The translations under genes were made by a program, and so were the position numbers. From assembly GCF_000971985.1 (NCBI RefSeq), contig NZ_LAQQ01000020.1, positions 1 to 56,285 on the forward strand: a DNA stretch of 56,285 nucleotides. The letters run 5' to 3'. This DNA comes from Paenibacillus dauci (GTDB lineage: Bacteria > Bacillota > Bacilli > Paenibacillales > Paenibacillaceae). Numbering within the stretch: position 1 is the stretch's first letter; each line of letters begins with the position of its first letter. Shown piece by piece: positions 38,949 to 49,011 of this stretch. Below the pieces are notes generated by a model that saw nothing but the letters and a program-made list of their open reading frames with translations, was not told the DNA's origin and ran no database searches.

Positions 38949-39014
38949 AAATCGCAATCTTTTTCATCCATTCTGCCTAAATTCTGCACAATGGTATGAA
39001 CAAGATTGCGACCT
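38949..39014 (-). terminator. Large terminator hairpin after ispE
   Basis: Minus-strand arms TCGCAATCTT and AAGATTGCGA, with inner pairing TTCAT/ATGAA, followed by TTTTCTTTT. It directly follows the ispE stop codon. Confidence 0.7.
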
Positions 39015-39022
39015 GTATTCAT

Positions 39023-39877
39023 TCAGGTTAACATTCTGACAGCATAGACCTCATGACAGAAGCCTCGCAGCCCATTATAAATACGGGCTACCTTGGATTC
39101 TTTGGACACCAGTCCAAAGACCGTAGGACCGCTTCCCGACATCAATACGCCATCTGCACCCAGTTGAATCATAGCCTGCTTGAGCTGGCGTACTTCTGGA
39201 TAATGCGACAGTGTCACATCCTCCAATACATTGCCCAGTTCGCTGCAGATTTGTTCAAAGGAGTGCTGCTCCAACGCTGCACGCATATTGGCAGCTGATG
39301 GATGATGAGCTATACGATCCGCCTGCAGACGGCCATATACGTTCGCTGTCGATACATTGATCGGCGGCTTGGCCAGAATCACCCAGCAGTCTGGTGGGCT
39401 CTGAAGCGGCGTCAGGATCTCTCCGCGGCCTGTAGCCAGCGCTGTACCACCTGTAATGCAGAAAGGCACATCCGAGCCGATCGAAGCTCCCAGCTCCATC
39501 ATGTCCTCATGCGGGATATGAAGGTTCCAGAGGCGATCCAAACCGCGCAGTGCTGCCGCCGCATCACTGCTGCCTCCTGCCAATCCGGCAGCTACCGGAA
39601 TTTTCTTATCAATATGAATGTGTACACCTTGACGAATATGATACTTTTCTTTTACTTTTCTGGCTGCCTGATAAGCGAGATTTTTCTCGTCCAGCGGAAT
39701 ATAACCGGCCTGGCTGGATATTTTGATCGTATCCCCTGCCAGTTCCGATATGGTAAGCCGGTCCGCCAGATCTACCATCGTCATAATCATCTCGACTTCA
39801 TGGTAGCCATCCGGCCGCTTATGTAATACATCCAGCATCAGATTAATTTTAGCGGGCGCTTTTTCATATAACTTCAT
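39023..39877 (-). CDS. ispE: 4-diphosphocytidyl-2-C-methyl-D-erythritol kinase
   Basis: A GHMP kinase of the MEP isoprenoid pathway. The 284-residue product begins [27 protein letters not shown], and the ATP loop [21 protein letters not shown] follows. The third motif ([14 protein letters not shown]) is near the C-terminus. ATG with GAGG upstream. In sporulating relatives sspF lies between veg and this gene; here only a terminator is found. Confidence 0.96.
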   Translation of the reverse strand: MKLYEKAPAKINLMLDVLHKRPDGYHEVEMIMTMVDLADRLTISELAGDTIKISSQAGYIPLDEKNLAYQAARKVKEKYHIRQGVHIHIDKKIPVAAGLAGGSSDAAAALRGLDRLWNLHIPHEDMMELGASIGSDVPFCITGGTALATGRGEILTPLQSPPDCWVILAKPPINVSTANVYGRLQADRIAHHPSAANMRAALEQHSFEQICSELGNVLEDVTLSHYPEVRQLKQAMIQLGADGVLMSGSGPTVFGLVSKESKVARIYNGLRGFCHEVYAVRMLT

Positions 39878-39998
39878 GAGGTTCCTCCACCTTCAACAGT
39901 CCGTCCGTTCTACATCTATATTCAGACCGGCGTTCTGCCAGTCAGCATGAATAATCCATATTATAAAAAAAATAGATTATGAAGTCCATTCACAAAAC

Positions 39999-40036
39999 AA
40001 AACAGTCTCTACCCCGAAAGGAGATAAAGACTGTTT
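39999..40036 (-). terminator. Intrinsic terminator after veg
   Basis: Arms AAAACAGTCT and AGACTGTTTT with an inner TATCTCC/GGGGTA-type stem, followed by GTTTTG on the minus strand, about 20 bases past the veg stop. Confidence 0.8.
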
Positions 40037-40053
40037 TATGATAAAACAGTTAT

Positions 40054-40329
40054 TCAATTCCCTGCGTATTCGATCTGCGTCTGGGAATCTTCATCGCAAA
40101 CCGTGATCTCGACAGAGTCGGTTAACACGTCAGCGTAGCTGTAAGACACTCGTTCAAAAGTTTGATGATCATCATCAAGCTTTACTGTAAAAACAGAAGG
40201 GTAGGTTTCTTCTAAAACGCCAGTCCGTTCAATGGTCTTCTTGCGACCACCATTTGCACGCAAAGTAATTTTGTGCCCAACGTGAGCATCAAGATTGCGT
40301 TTAATTTCCGTAAGCGCATTGTTAGCCAT
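40054..40329 (-). CDS. veg: Veg protein (biofilm/matrix-related small protein)
   Basis: A conserved 91-residue cytosolic protein; in B. subtilis Veg promotes biofilm matrix expression by affecting SinR. The sequence [46 protein letters not shown] is diagnostic. The start is the ATG of MANNALTE, with AGGTGG upstream; the frame extends four codons to a GTG without support. It has two strong tandem promoters, as the B. subtilis veg gene is known for a very strong one. Confidence 0.95.
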   Translation of the reverse strand: MANNALTEIKRNLDAHVGHKITLRANGGRKKTIERTGVLEETYPSVFTVKLDDDHQTFERVSYSYADVLTDSVEITVCDEDSQTQIEYAGN

Positions 40330-40356
40330 GCCTACAACCACCTCTTTTCCTATTCC

Positions 40357-40385
40357 AGTATACCAGAAAAAGAAAGAGTTGTCAA
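40357..40385 (-). promoter_or_regulatory. veg promoter, proximal
   Basis: Minus-strand -35 TTGACA (40380-40385), 17-base spacer and -10 TATACT (40357-40362) preceded by TGG. This is close to the ideal for sigma-A. Confidence 0.85.
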
Positions 40386-40396
40386 AGGAACATTAA

Positions 40397-40426
40397 ATTA
40401 TAGCAGTCAGAAATTTATCTTGTCAA
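40397..40426 (-). promoter_or_regulatory. veg promoter, distal
   Basis: Minus-strand -35 TTGACA (40421-40426), 18-base spacer and perfect -10 TATAAT (40397-40402). Together with the proximal promoter it gives veg two consensus promoters within 70 bases. Confidence 0.8.
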
Positions 40427-40435
40427 CGATTTTTT

Positions 40436-41900
<1,465 letters not shown>

Positions 41901-41926
41901 CTATGAATCTGTCTCCAGTATAACAA

Positions 41927-41960
41927 ACAAAAAGAAGAGGATTCATCCTCTTCTTTTTGT
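41927..41960 (-). terminator. Terminator after the G5/3D protein gene
   Basis: A perfect inverted repeat with 16-base arms (ACAAAAAGAAGAGGAT) and T-rich flanks. It separates the yabE-like gene from rnmV. Confidence 0.85.
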
Positions 41961-42046
41961 CGGTTCTATTCACGCTCATGGTTAATATAATAACTATATC
42001 ATACAACAGCTGCTTTGATGCAGGCAACAGCTATCCTGGCGCTATA

Positions 42047-43150
42047 CTAAGGTTTTACCGGTCCAATCACATACACGGTATAACCTGTCTTGCGTCCGAA
42101 TGCTCTGGCCTGACTCAGACTGTCTATATACACATCAATTTTATTGCCGTTAATGGCACTGCCGGTATCTTCCGCACGGCGGTAACCGATACCTTCAATG
42201 TATACCCACCATCCCATCGGGATTACACTGGTATCTACAGCAATCGTACGTCCTTCGGTTACTCTTGTACCGGAAGCAGTAGTGGTACCCAGACCCGGTT
42301 CGCCTGAAGAATAGGCGGTAAGAGTTACATTGTTGAGGACTTTAGCATAAGAGAAGCCTTTATCCGATTTGGAAGAACTATCAGATGTATTCGCTGCAAG
42401 CAGCTTGGGTTGTTCTTTCTTGGTACCCACCATTACAATCTTGTCCTGAACCTCGGTTGTTGTCTTCTTGTCAATCATACGTTTGGAGACGAATTCTCCA
42501 TCTTCGTATACTTTCTCGATGTACTGGACCACTTTACCCGTTTGTCCGGATTGGACCAGCTTGGTTTTGCCTTCCAGCATGGTACTGCTGGTTTTCTTCA
42601 CTACCTCATACGGAAGCTTGACTGTCTGCTTCGTAACAAATGAAGTTGTTCGGATTACTTTGATATCCATGTCCTGCTTAACCGAAGCTTCGACTGGTGG
42701 ATTCAATTTGTCTTGTTCCTTCAAATCGATTCCGGCCTGATCCAGTGTATTGCCTACTGTCTTGGCAGTGGTGTATACCTTTTTGGTACCTCCATCAGCC
42801 GTAATGTTTACTGCTACCGCATGGTTGATATAGACCTTATCTCCATCCTGGATCGCGCCGTTTAGAGGCATGGATACTTTATCCTGCGGTGCCAGTTGAA
42901 TCTGGTGTTCTGTCAGCATGTCGGAAAGCATCAGCTTGCGTGTTTCCATCTCCTGGGCTTTACCGTCAATGACAACATAAATATTTTTGCCTGCCTGATT
43001 ATACAGAATAGCGAGCAGCATAACGATGACCGCAATGACCGCCAATGCAGTTAACGAGGCAAAGCGTAGATTTTTCTGCTTCCAACTCAGCGCGTAAGAC
43101 ATGCTGGATGAGCGTGAACCATGGGTTTCTTCGAAAGGAGCCATTCCCAC
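42047..43150 (-). CDS. Cell-wall protein with DUF348, G5 and 3D domains (YabE-like)
   Basis: A 367-residue surface protein. After an N-terminal membrane segment (about residues 32-52) come ubiquitin-like DUF348 repeats, a G5 domain (about 195-265, VQSGQTGKVVQYIEKVYEDGEFVSKRMI) and a C-terminal 3D domain with its three aspartates (AVDTSVIPMGWWVYIEG, AEDTGSAINGNKIDVYID). The 3D domain is related to resuscitation-promoting factors and MltA, so a role in wall cleavage is likely. The start is a GTG with GGAGG nine bases upstream. A c-di-AMP riboswitch and terminator lie in the leader. Confidence 0.9.
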   Translation of the reverse strand: MGMAPFEETHGSRSSSMSYALSWKQKNLRFASLTALAVIAVIVMLLAILYNQAGKNIYVVIDGKAQEMETRKLMLSDMLTEHQIQLAPQDKVSMPLNGAIQDGDKVYINHAVAVNITADGGTKKVYTTAKTVGNTLDQAGIDLKEQDKLNPPVEASVKQDMDIKVIRTTSFVTKQTVKLPYEVVKKTSSTMLEGKTKLVQSGQTGKVVQYIEKVYEDGEFVSKRMIDKKTTTEVQDKIVMVGTKKEQPKLLAANTSDSSSKSDKGFSYAKVLNNVTLTAYSSGEPGLGTTTASGTRVTEGRTIAVDTSVIPMGWWVYIEGIGYRRAEDTGSAINGNKIDVYIDSLSQARAFGRKTGYTVYVIGPVKP

Positions 43151-43381
43151 TTCTTCCGTCCTCCTTCATAGTCTCGCCGTCTAGCTGTGACGTAAATACA
43201 ATATGACGCGACTATATAAGAATTTTCGCAGGCCGTTTGTAAAGCTGTAAGATCATCCGCATATTGCGATAATCTTTCATGATGTAATAGGTACCTGCGC
43301 CATGGTCAGTCTTAGTGGCTTCCTGATTCTGAACAGCAAAATTCAGAATAATACACTCTTGCTTTCCCTTTTGGCCAAAAC

Positions 43382-43427
43382 AAAAAGAAGCCTATGGAAA
43401 AGCGCAAGAGCAACTCTTCCTGGCTTC
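43382..43427 (-). terminator. Riboswitch expression platform, intrinsic terminator
   Basis: Minus-strand GAAGCC and GGCTTC close a hairpin with inner GGAA/TTCC pairing, followed by TTTTTG. It lies between the c-di-AMP aptamer and the yabE-like gene, where ligand-dependent termination would act. Confidence 0.7.
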
Positions 43428-43454
43428 CGACGATTACAACATTCGGGAAACACT

Positions 43455-43725
43455 AGAAAATGCGAGGTTGCCTCTGCATCGCTTACGAGGTTAGCTGTCG
43501 GGTTCGGACATTTTGAACTACTTGTATTTCATGCCCTTTGAAGAGTCCTCCGCTCATGGCGCAAGTATCCCCAATTCACCCCATAGACCCTGTATCAGGA
43601 ATCAGACAAGTTGCCTTCCGTTACTACTGGTTTAAATGCTGAAGGCAGCTGTTGGTTCCCCCGTTCTCCTATGTAGGAAACTCAGCGAGACCGAATCATG
43701 GAATCTCGTTTATCAATAACAAGAT
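43455..43725 (-). ncRNA. c-di-AMP riboswitch (ydaO-yuaA class)
   Basis: On the minus strand the leader of the yabE-like gene has several conserved ydaO-class blocks in order: GAGAACGGGGGAACCAA (around 43650), GGGGTGAATTGGGG (around 43570), and the hallmark ACAGCTAACCTCGTAAGC (43481-43498). An intrinsic terminator follows at 43382-43427. This class binds cyclic di-AMP and usually turns genes off. Control of wall hydrolase-type genes fits the class. Outer boundaries are approximate. Confidence 0.92.
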
Positions 43726-43892
43726 TAAATCACTGATGAAATGATATCCTGAACCCAACCCCACTGTAAAGCGATAGGCAACTCCGTTTTTCTTAAAAAG
43801 TAGTTAAAATCTTGTAACATTTTAGCATTTATTCGTTAAAATTCATTTATATATCGGTATAGCTCGGTTTTTCAGTGGTTTTTCTCCCTTTT
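43726..43892. other. Intergenic region upstream of the riboswitch
   Basis: No gene seen. It should contain the promoter of the riboswitch transcript. A TAAAAT -10-like box occurs on the minus strand near 43820, but without a good -35. Confidence 0.4.
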
Positions 43893-44660
43893 TCACCGTA
43901 TGCCAAATAATGTAAGGGCGTTTTTCGTCGTGATTTCACTAATTTCTTCCAGTGAGACCCCTTTTAGCTCGGCAGCTGCCTCGGCTACAAGACGCACATG
44001 AGCAGACTCATTTCTTTTCCCACGATAAGGATGAGGTGTCAAATAAGGGGAGTCCGTTTCGAGTAACAACCGGTCCATTGGCACCTGTTGAAGCACCTCT
44101 TTGGGCTGCTTCGCATTCTTGAAAGTAATCGGCCCGCCAAACGATAAATGGAAGCCCATATCAAGGCACATTTTGGCGGTCTCCCAGCTGCCCGAAAACG
44201 AGTGCATAATGCCGCCGACTTCAGATGCTTTTTCCTCTCTCAGGATACGTACAATATCTTCATGGGCTTCACGATTGTGGATAACGATCGGCATATTAAT
44301 GGAGCGTGCCAGACCAATTTGCTCGCGCAATACACGATGTTGAACATCTTTTGGCGATTTATCCCAGTGATAATCCAGTCCGATTTCGCCGATAGCAACC
44401 ACTTTTTCATGTTTGCATAAAGATTCAATCCATTCCAGATCTCCAGGCTGCATCGTAATCGCTTCGACCGGATGCCATCCGACAGCTGCATAGATGAAAT
44501 CATAGGCTTCGACAAGTTCCATAGTAGTCGGAATCGTCTCACGGTCAAATCCTACATTTACCATCCGCGTTACACCCTCTGCATAAGCACGCTCGATGAC
44601 TTCTTTGCGATCTTCATCAAAATCTTTGGAATCCAGATGCGTATGTGTATCAAATAACAT
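43893..44660 (-). CDS. tatD: TatD-family metal-dependent DNase
   Basis: A TIM-barrel amidohydrolase-type nuclease. The 255-residue product shows FDTHTHLDSKDFDEDR with the first metal histidines, AVGWHPVEA, AIGEIGLDYHWD, VIHNREAHEDI, GGIMHSFSG and LLETDSPYLTPHPYRGKRNE. The ATG follows an AAAGGAG site. It is 49 bases from the HD-domain gene and likely cotranscribed with it. Confidence 0.94.
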   Translation of the reverse strand: MLFDTHTHLDSKDFDEDRKEVIERAYAEGVTRMVNVGFDRETIPTTMELVEAYDFIYAAVGWHPVEAITMQPGDLEWIESLCKHEKVVAIGEIGLDYHWDKSPKDVQHRVLREQIGLARSINMPIVIHNREAHEDIVRILREEKASEVGGIMHSFSGSWETAKMCLDMGFHLSFGGPITFKNAKQPKEVLQQVPMDRLLLETDSPYLTPHPYRGKRNESAHVRLVAEAAAELKGVSLEEISEITTKNALTLFGIR

Positions 44661-44709
44661 ATGTTTAACTCTCCTTTACTCCCTAATACTCTATTTTTAA
44701 TCCGTAGAC

Positions 44710-46032
44710 TTAAATTTCGAATTCCATCTGTGCAGGGCCAAGTTTGTCTTCAAAGATATCCGCTACCTGCTTGGACAGCTGATTTTTTACCCTTTCCAGC
44801 TTTTCCTGTGGAAAGTACAGATGATAACGACCACGATGGATGCCGCTAATGGATCGTACCACGTCAGACACTTCCGAGATTTCCTGTACCTTGTTTTGAC
44901 GATTCAACAGCAGAATTTGTTTCTCTTTTTTGGGATCTCCCGGACGAAATACATCATAAGGCAGATCAGTCGGGAAATCGATCTCCAGATCGTAGTGGGG
45001 ATGAAGCCCGGCTCGCTCAAATTCGGAACGGATTTCATCGATCATATCAAGGTCGATTAATTCTGTTTCTACATATTTATAAAGTCTGCGTTCCATAAAG
45101 CGTGAACATACATCTGCGAGGATCTCGTCCTGCTCCAGTGTCCACTGCATAAATGTAGTTTGTACCAGTGCTTCATCCAATAGAAGATACTCATTTACAT
45201 TCAATGTTCCTTCAAATAAGGAAGGCAGCGGATGCGGCAGGAATTTGAAAGCATATCCCTGATCAAACAGTTCTTTGGCCCGCTGGAAAATATGCCGCAG
45301 TACAATATCCGAGCTCCGGGTAACCGGGTGGAAGTATACCTGCCAGTACATCTGGTATCTCGACATCAGATAATCTTCAATTGCATGCATACCTGATTCC
45401 TTGACGACAATTCGTCCATCATGCGGGCGCAGCACCCGGATAATCCGATCCATATCAATCGTTCCATAATTGACGCCGGTAAAATAGGCATCCCGGAGCA
45501 AGTAATCCATGCGATCTGCATCTAGGGGACTGGATACCAGATTAACCACAATCGCTTTTTCATAGTCTTTGCGAATGACTGCTGCAACCTTCTCGGCGAA
45601 TCCTGGTTCTACTTCTTCCAGAATCCGGTTGATCTCGGTGTTACCAAGCAGAATTCGACAGGTCCACTCTTCATGATTCATATCAAAAGCTTCTTCGATG
45701 GAATGAGAGAAGGGGCCGTGTCCCAGATCATGCAGCAGCGCGGCACACAGCGCGACCATCCGCTCTTCACTTGGCCAGTCTTCATAACCTCCACGTTCGA
45801 ACTGAGAGATGATTCGTCTTGTAATCTCGTACACACCGAGAGAGTGGGAGAATCGACTGTGCTCGGCACCATGAAATGTCAGATAGGAAGTACCCAGCTG
45901 ACGAATCCGCCGCAATCGTTGAAATTCGGGCGTGTTGATCAATGTCCAAATCAGACGGTCCTGTACATGAATATAATTATGAACGGGATCTTTAAATACT
46001 TTTTCTTCTTCCAAAGGTTGTATAGGTTTCAA
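44710..46032 (-). CDS. HD-domain phosphohydrolase (dGTPase-like)
   Basis: A 440-residue HD-superfamily protein. RIRQLGTSYLTFHGAEHSRFSHSLGVY carries the first histidine pair and LLHDLGHGPFSHSIE the HD doublet. SSPLDADRMDYLLRDA is also typical of the YwfO/dGTP triphosphohydrolase-like group. It may cleave dNTPs or another nucleotide; the substrate is not readable from sequence. The start is a TTG with GGAGG upstream. It occupies the place of metS in the B. subtilis order, between abrB and tatD. Confidence 0.85.
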   Translation of the reverse strand: MKPIQPLEEEKVFKDPVHNYIHVQDRLIWTLINTPEFQRLRRIRQLGTSYLTFHGAEHSRFSHSLGVYEITRRIISQFERGGYEDWPSEERMVALCAALLHDLGHGPFSHSIEEAFDMNHEEWTCRILLGNTEINRILEEVEPGFAEKVAAVIRKDYEKAIVVNLVSSPLDADRMDYLLRDAYFTGVNYGTIDMDRIIRVLRPHDGRIVVKESGMHAIEDYLMSRYQMYWQVYFHPVTRSSDIVLRHIFQRAKELFDQGYAFKFLPHPLPSLFEGTLNVNEYLLLDEALVQTTFMQWTLEQDEILADVCSRFMERRLYKYVETELIDLDMIDEIRSEFERAGLHPHYDLEIDFPTDLPYDVFRPGDPKKEKQILLLNRQNKVQEISEVSDVVRSISGIHRGRYHLYFPQEKLERVKNQLSKQVADIFEDKLGPAQMEFEI

Positions 46033-46099
46033 TTTTAGCCCTCCTTCACCGAAACTTGATTCCAGTATTTTCTATGCGTTAAAATAGAATCATGCCTTT

Positions 46100-46150
46100 A
46101 TTGTCGAACAGTGTCGTTATATACAATAAATCATTTTCCAAATCGACAAA
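46100..46150. promoter_or_regulatory. Two Spo0A-box-like motifs upstream of abrB and the HD gene
   Basis: ATTGTCGAA (46100-46108, plus strand) and TTTGTCGATTT (46140-46150, minus strand) resemble the Spo0A box TTTGTCRAA. They lie about 130-180 bases upstream of the abrB start site and 70-120 bases upstream of the HD gene start. A third, better placed motif is at 46296-46304. Confidence 0.4.
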
Positions 46151-46245
46151 CGCTTTTTATAATAATAATATAGCCCAAAACCTGCTTTATATAAAAAAAA
46201 ATTGCGTTTTTCCTCTAAAAAAGGCGTTTTTATATAATTTTTAGG

Positions 46246-46274
46246 TTGACTGATTTGGGAAACGTTGGTATTAT
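46246..46274 (+). promoter_or_regulatory. abrB promoter, sigma-A type
   Basis: Plus-strand -35 TTGACT (46246-46251), 17-base spacer and -10 TATTAT (46269-46274). Transcription should begin near 46281, giving an untranslated leader of about 85 bases. Confidence 0.75.
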
Positions 46275-46295
46275 GAATATCATAAAAGATAGAAA

Positions 46296-46304
46296 TTTGT
46301 CGAA
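46296..46304 (+). promoter_or_regulatory. Spo0A box in the abrB leader
   Basis: TTTGTCGAA matches the Spo0A box exactly and lies about 15-24 bases past the abrB transcription start. In B. subtilis, Spo0A boxes sit in the same place and mediate repression of abrB. Confidence 0.6.
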
Positions 46305-46364
46305 CACTGACACTTAATAAAACAACTTAAACTAATAAAACCAAAATTGAGAGGATTGATCAGT

Positions 46365-46619
46365 ATGATGAAATCAACTGGTATTGTAAGAAAAGTAGAC
46401 GAATTGGGACGCGTTGTTATTCCTATCGAATTGCGCCGCACACTGGGTATTGGTGAAAAAGACGCTCTGGAAATCTACGTAGATGGCGAGCGCATCATGT
46501 TGAAAAAATACGAGCCAGCTTGTATCTTCTGTGGCAATGCTGAAAATGTAACTTACTTCAAAGGTAAAATCGTTTGTAACGAATGTATTTCAGAAATTCC
46601 TGTTCCTGTGACAAAATAA
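46365..46619 (+). CDS. abrB: Transition-state regulator AbrB
   Basis: A DNA-binding swapped-hairpin protein that represses post-exponential genes. The 84-residue product has the AbrB N-terminal domain MKSTGIVRKVDELGRVVIPIELRRTLGI almost identical to that of Bacillus. The C-terminus carries a CxxC pair (CIFC) and a second one (CNEC), a probable zinc site typical of Paenibacillus-type AbrB. The start is the first of two ATG codons, with AGAGG ten bases upstream. It is one of very few plus-strand genes, as abrB is also opposed to its neighbours in B. subtilis. Confidence 0.95.
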   Translation: MMKSTGIVRKVDELGRVVIPIELRRTLGIGEKDALEIYVDGERIMLKKYEPACIFCGNAENVTYFKGKIVCNECISEIPVPVTK

Positions 46620-46681
46620 ATAAAATAGGTTATAATAGATCCATACACTTATTAATTCTAACCTTTATATATCTCCTTGGG

Positions 46682-46720
46682 CCTTTACCCGGCAGTTACT
46701 GTCTGGGTAAAGGTATTTTT
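46682..46720 (+). terminator. Intrinsic terminator after abrB
   Basis: Arms CCTTTACCC and GGGTAAAGG with an inner GCAG/CTG stem, followed by a run of seven T residues, about 65 bases past the abrB stop codon. Confidence 0.9.
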
Positions 46721-46794
46721 TTGTTTATACGCTCCTATGAATATCCTAAATTACATTATACTTTCTTTTTGTGACCACTTCCAACTTACATAGG

Positions 46795-46831
46795 AAAAAG
46801 GGACCTTGACGTCGTCAATATCCCTTTTTTT
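46795..46831. terminator. Bidirectional terminator after rsmI
   Basis: AAAAAGGGA and TCCCTTTTT arms with an inner TTGACG/CGTCAA stem and T runs on both strands. It can end the minus-strand rsmI transcript. Confidence 0.8.
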
Positions 46832-46883
46832 CTCGTTTCTACTATTATAATGTTTTTACCCATTTTACTATAAAAAATACCGT

Positions 46884-47786
46884 TTATAGTAGTGCCTGAT
46901 ACACGTCTCTTTTGGAGAGACCGCGATCTTTGGCTGCTTTTTTCATTGCATCCTTGCGTGGAAGCTGCTCTCGCTGTTCATAATGCTCTACATGCTCTTC
47001 GATCGTCATCTGTTGCCACCACTCATTCGCTTCTGCCTCTGCTTCACTGGCAGACTGTCCCTGCAGTACAATACAGTATTCTCCTAGCGGCGGATGTTCC
47101 TCCAGCCAGAGCAGAGCTTCCTCGATCGTCCCTCGTAGCCATTCCTCATGACGCTTGGTCAATTCCCGGGCCAGTACAACCGGTCGATTGCCAAGATGCT
47201 CCAGCATGGTTCTAAGCGTCTTGATCACACGGTGAGGCGATTCATAAAATAAAAGCGTTCCTTCCGCAGCACGTGCTCCTTGCAAAATAGCTTCTTGTCC
47301 TTTGGCATCTCGTGGCAGGAAGCCAATAAACGTAAATCGTTCCGTCGATAATCCGGACGCAATCAATGCCGACAGTGCTGCATTGGCTCCTGGAATCGGC
47401 ACGACACGTACTCCCTGCTCCAGCGCCAGTTGTACAAGATCCTGTCCAGGATCCGATATAGCCGGCAGACCAGCATCACTAACCAGAGCCAGGCTCTGTC
47501 CTTCACAGATCAGACGAATCAACTCCGGTCCGCTCGCCTTTTTATTATGCTCGTGGTAGCTGACCAGCTTGCGCGGTGTAATCTCAAAGTGGTTTAGCAG
47601 TTTGCGTGTCTGGCGGGTATCCTCTGCAGCCAGGATATCGCACTCCTGCAGGGTTCGTACTGCCCGGTATGTCATATCTTCGAGATTACCAATCGGCGTC
47701 GCCACCAGATACAGAATACCGGGTTCTATTGTATTTTTATTTTCTGTATCCCCAGCGACAAAGCTTTTCTGAATCTGTATGCTCAT
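46884..47786 (-). CDS. rsmI: 16S rRNA (cytidine(1402)-2'-O)-methyltransferase
   Basis: Methylates the ribose of C1402 in the decoding centre. The 300-residue tetrapyrrole-methylase-fold protein shows LYLVATPIGNLEDMTYRA, AAEDTRQTRKLLNHF, VSDAGLPAISDPG and GFLPRDAKG. ATG overlaps the stop of the upstream methyltransferase gene as ATGA. yazA, which lies between these two genes in B. subtilis, is absent. Confidence 0.96.
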   Translation of the reverse strand: MSIQIQKSFVAGDTENKNTIEPGILYLVATPIGNLEDMTYRAVRTLQECDILAAEDTRQTRKLLNHFEITPRKLVSYHEHNKKASGPELIRLICEGQSLALVSDAGLPAISDPGQDLVQLALEQGVRVVPIPGANAALSALIASGLSTERFTFIGFLPRDAKGQEAILQGARAAEGTLLFYESPHRVIKTLRTMLEHLGNRPVVLARELTKRHEEWLRGTIEEALLWLEEHPPLGEYCIVLQGQSASEAEAEANEWWQQMTIEEHVEHYEQREQLPRKDAMKKAAKDRGLSKRDVYQALL

Positions 47787-48535
47787 AATGACTCCTTTTG
47801 TCCATAATAAATATCCATAATCTCAGGTACATATTCGTTATTCTCGTTATATACAATCAGCGGCGGTAGGATACGCAGCTCCGGCTTGCCGGCGCGCAGT
47901 CCCTCGACCAGTACCATGTTGGCTTCCATATGAGCGCGAGGATGTACATAACGTACACGTTTTGGCTCTACTCCATACGTACGCATCAGTGACAGAATAT
48001 CAACCAGACGATGCGGACGGTGTACCATAGCCAGCTTGCCGCCTGTACGCAGCAGCTGGGATGCTGTACGAACCACATCTTCGAGTGTACATCCAATCTC
48101 GTGACGCGCCATTGCCTGATGCATATTCAGCTTGATATCACTGCCTGTCATCTGGGCATACGGAGGATTCACGGTAACAGCATCATAACTTCCATGCTCT
48201 CCTGCCAAAGGCATTTCCTTTAGGTCCTGTTCGCGGATCGTAATCCGTTCCTCCATCTGATTCAGCGCTACACTGCGGCGTGCCATACTGGCCAGACGCT
48301 CCTGAATCTCCACACCTTCAATAGCTGCACGGGTTCGTGTACTTAGCAAAAGGGGGATAACCCCATTTCCGGTACAGAGATCCATGATTCGTCCCTGTGG
48401 CGGTACGCTGGCGAAGCGTGCGAGCAGTACAGCATCCATCGAGAAGCTGAAGACTTCGCGGCTTTGAATAATTTTGAGATTATTGGTTAACAGATCATCG
48501 ATCCGTTCTCCGGGTTCGGTAAATTCCTGGTTCAT
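47783..48535 (-). CDS. tRNA1(Val) (adenine(37)-N6)-methyltransferase-type enzyme (YabB)
   Basis: A 250-residue SAM-dependent methyltransferase. It has the SAM-binding IMDLCTGNGVIPLLLS and the N6-adenine motif VNPPY, followed by a C-terminal region typical of the TrmN6/YabB group (YVHPRAHMEANMVLVEG). It probably modifies A37 of a tRNA, by analogy with the E. coli enzyme. Coupled to rsmI by a four-base overlap. Confidence 0.9.
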   Translation of the reverse strand: MNQEFTEPGERIDDLLTNNLKIIQSREVFSFSMDAVLLARFASVPPQGRIMDLCTGNGVIPLLLSTRTRAAIEGVEIQERLASMARRSVALNQMEERITIREQDLKEMPLAGEHGSYDAVTVNPPYAQMTGSDIKLNMHQAMARHEIGCTLEDVVRTASQLLRTGGKLAMVHRPHRLVDILSLMRTYGVEPKRVRYVHPRAHMEANMVLVEGLRAGKPELRILPPLIVYNENNEYVPEIMDIYYGQKESL

Positions 48536-48602
48536 GGTTATTCCTTTCCTTATTCCGGCTACATAAAAACCGCGGATGCACTCCGCGGCTTATAGGATCA
48601 AT

Positions 48603-48980
48603 TTATTCGGATTTATTCAAAAACGATAGACAGAACAGACAGTCGCCTTCTGTACGCAGATGTCCATAATAGACATTACAGATATGGAATCCTTCATGGT
48701 ACAGACGAGCCAGATTATCATATCCTTCTCCAACTACTTCCGGATAAGGATGACTGTGCGTGTCTTTGAAAATCTCGGCGATTTGAGGTTCTGCCACTTT
48801 CACTTCAAGCGGTACTTCTTTTTTGAGTACACGGCGCAGCTGTTCGTTCTCAATGGTGAGACGCTGGTTTTCCTCCAGTAATTCTTTGACGGCGAGCTTT
48901 AATCTTCCCATATCTCCGTGCATATGGTTCATTTGTGTCTCCAGTTCATGAATATGCTCAAAAAGATTTTTCTTTTCCAA
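48603..48980 (-). CDS. yabA: Replication initiation control protein YabA
   Basis: Binds DnaA and DnaN to restrain initiation. The 125-residue protein has an N-terminal coiled coil (residues 1-60, [16 protein letters not shown]) and a C-terminal zinc domain with [12 protein letters not shown] and DCLFCLSF supplying His and Cys ligands. The start is a TTG with GAGGTGG just upstream. Its neighbour holB encodes another replication component. Confidence 0.94.
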   Translation of the reverse strand: MEKKNLFEHIHELETQMNHMHGDMGRLKLAVKELLEENQRLTIENEQLRRVLKKEVPLEVKVAEPQIAEIFKDTHSHPYPEVVGEGYDNLARLYHEGFHICNVYYGHLRTEGDCLFCLSFLNKSE

Positions 48981-49011
48981 GTTTCCACCTCAAAAGCAGC
49001 CTTTGACCGGT

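Noticed and set aside
43302..43541. A 79-codon frame in the yabE upstream region
   Set aside because: It is antisense to the c-di-AMP riboswitch and its terminator, which explain the sequence conservation there.
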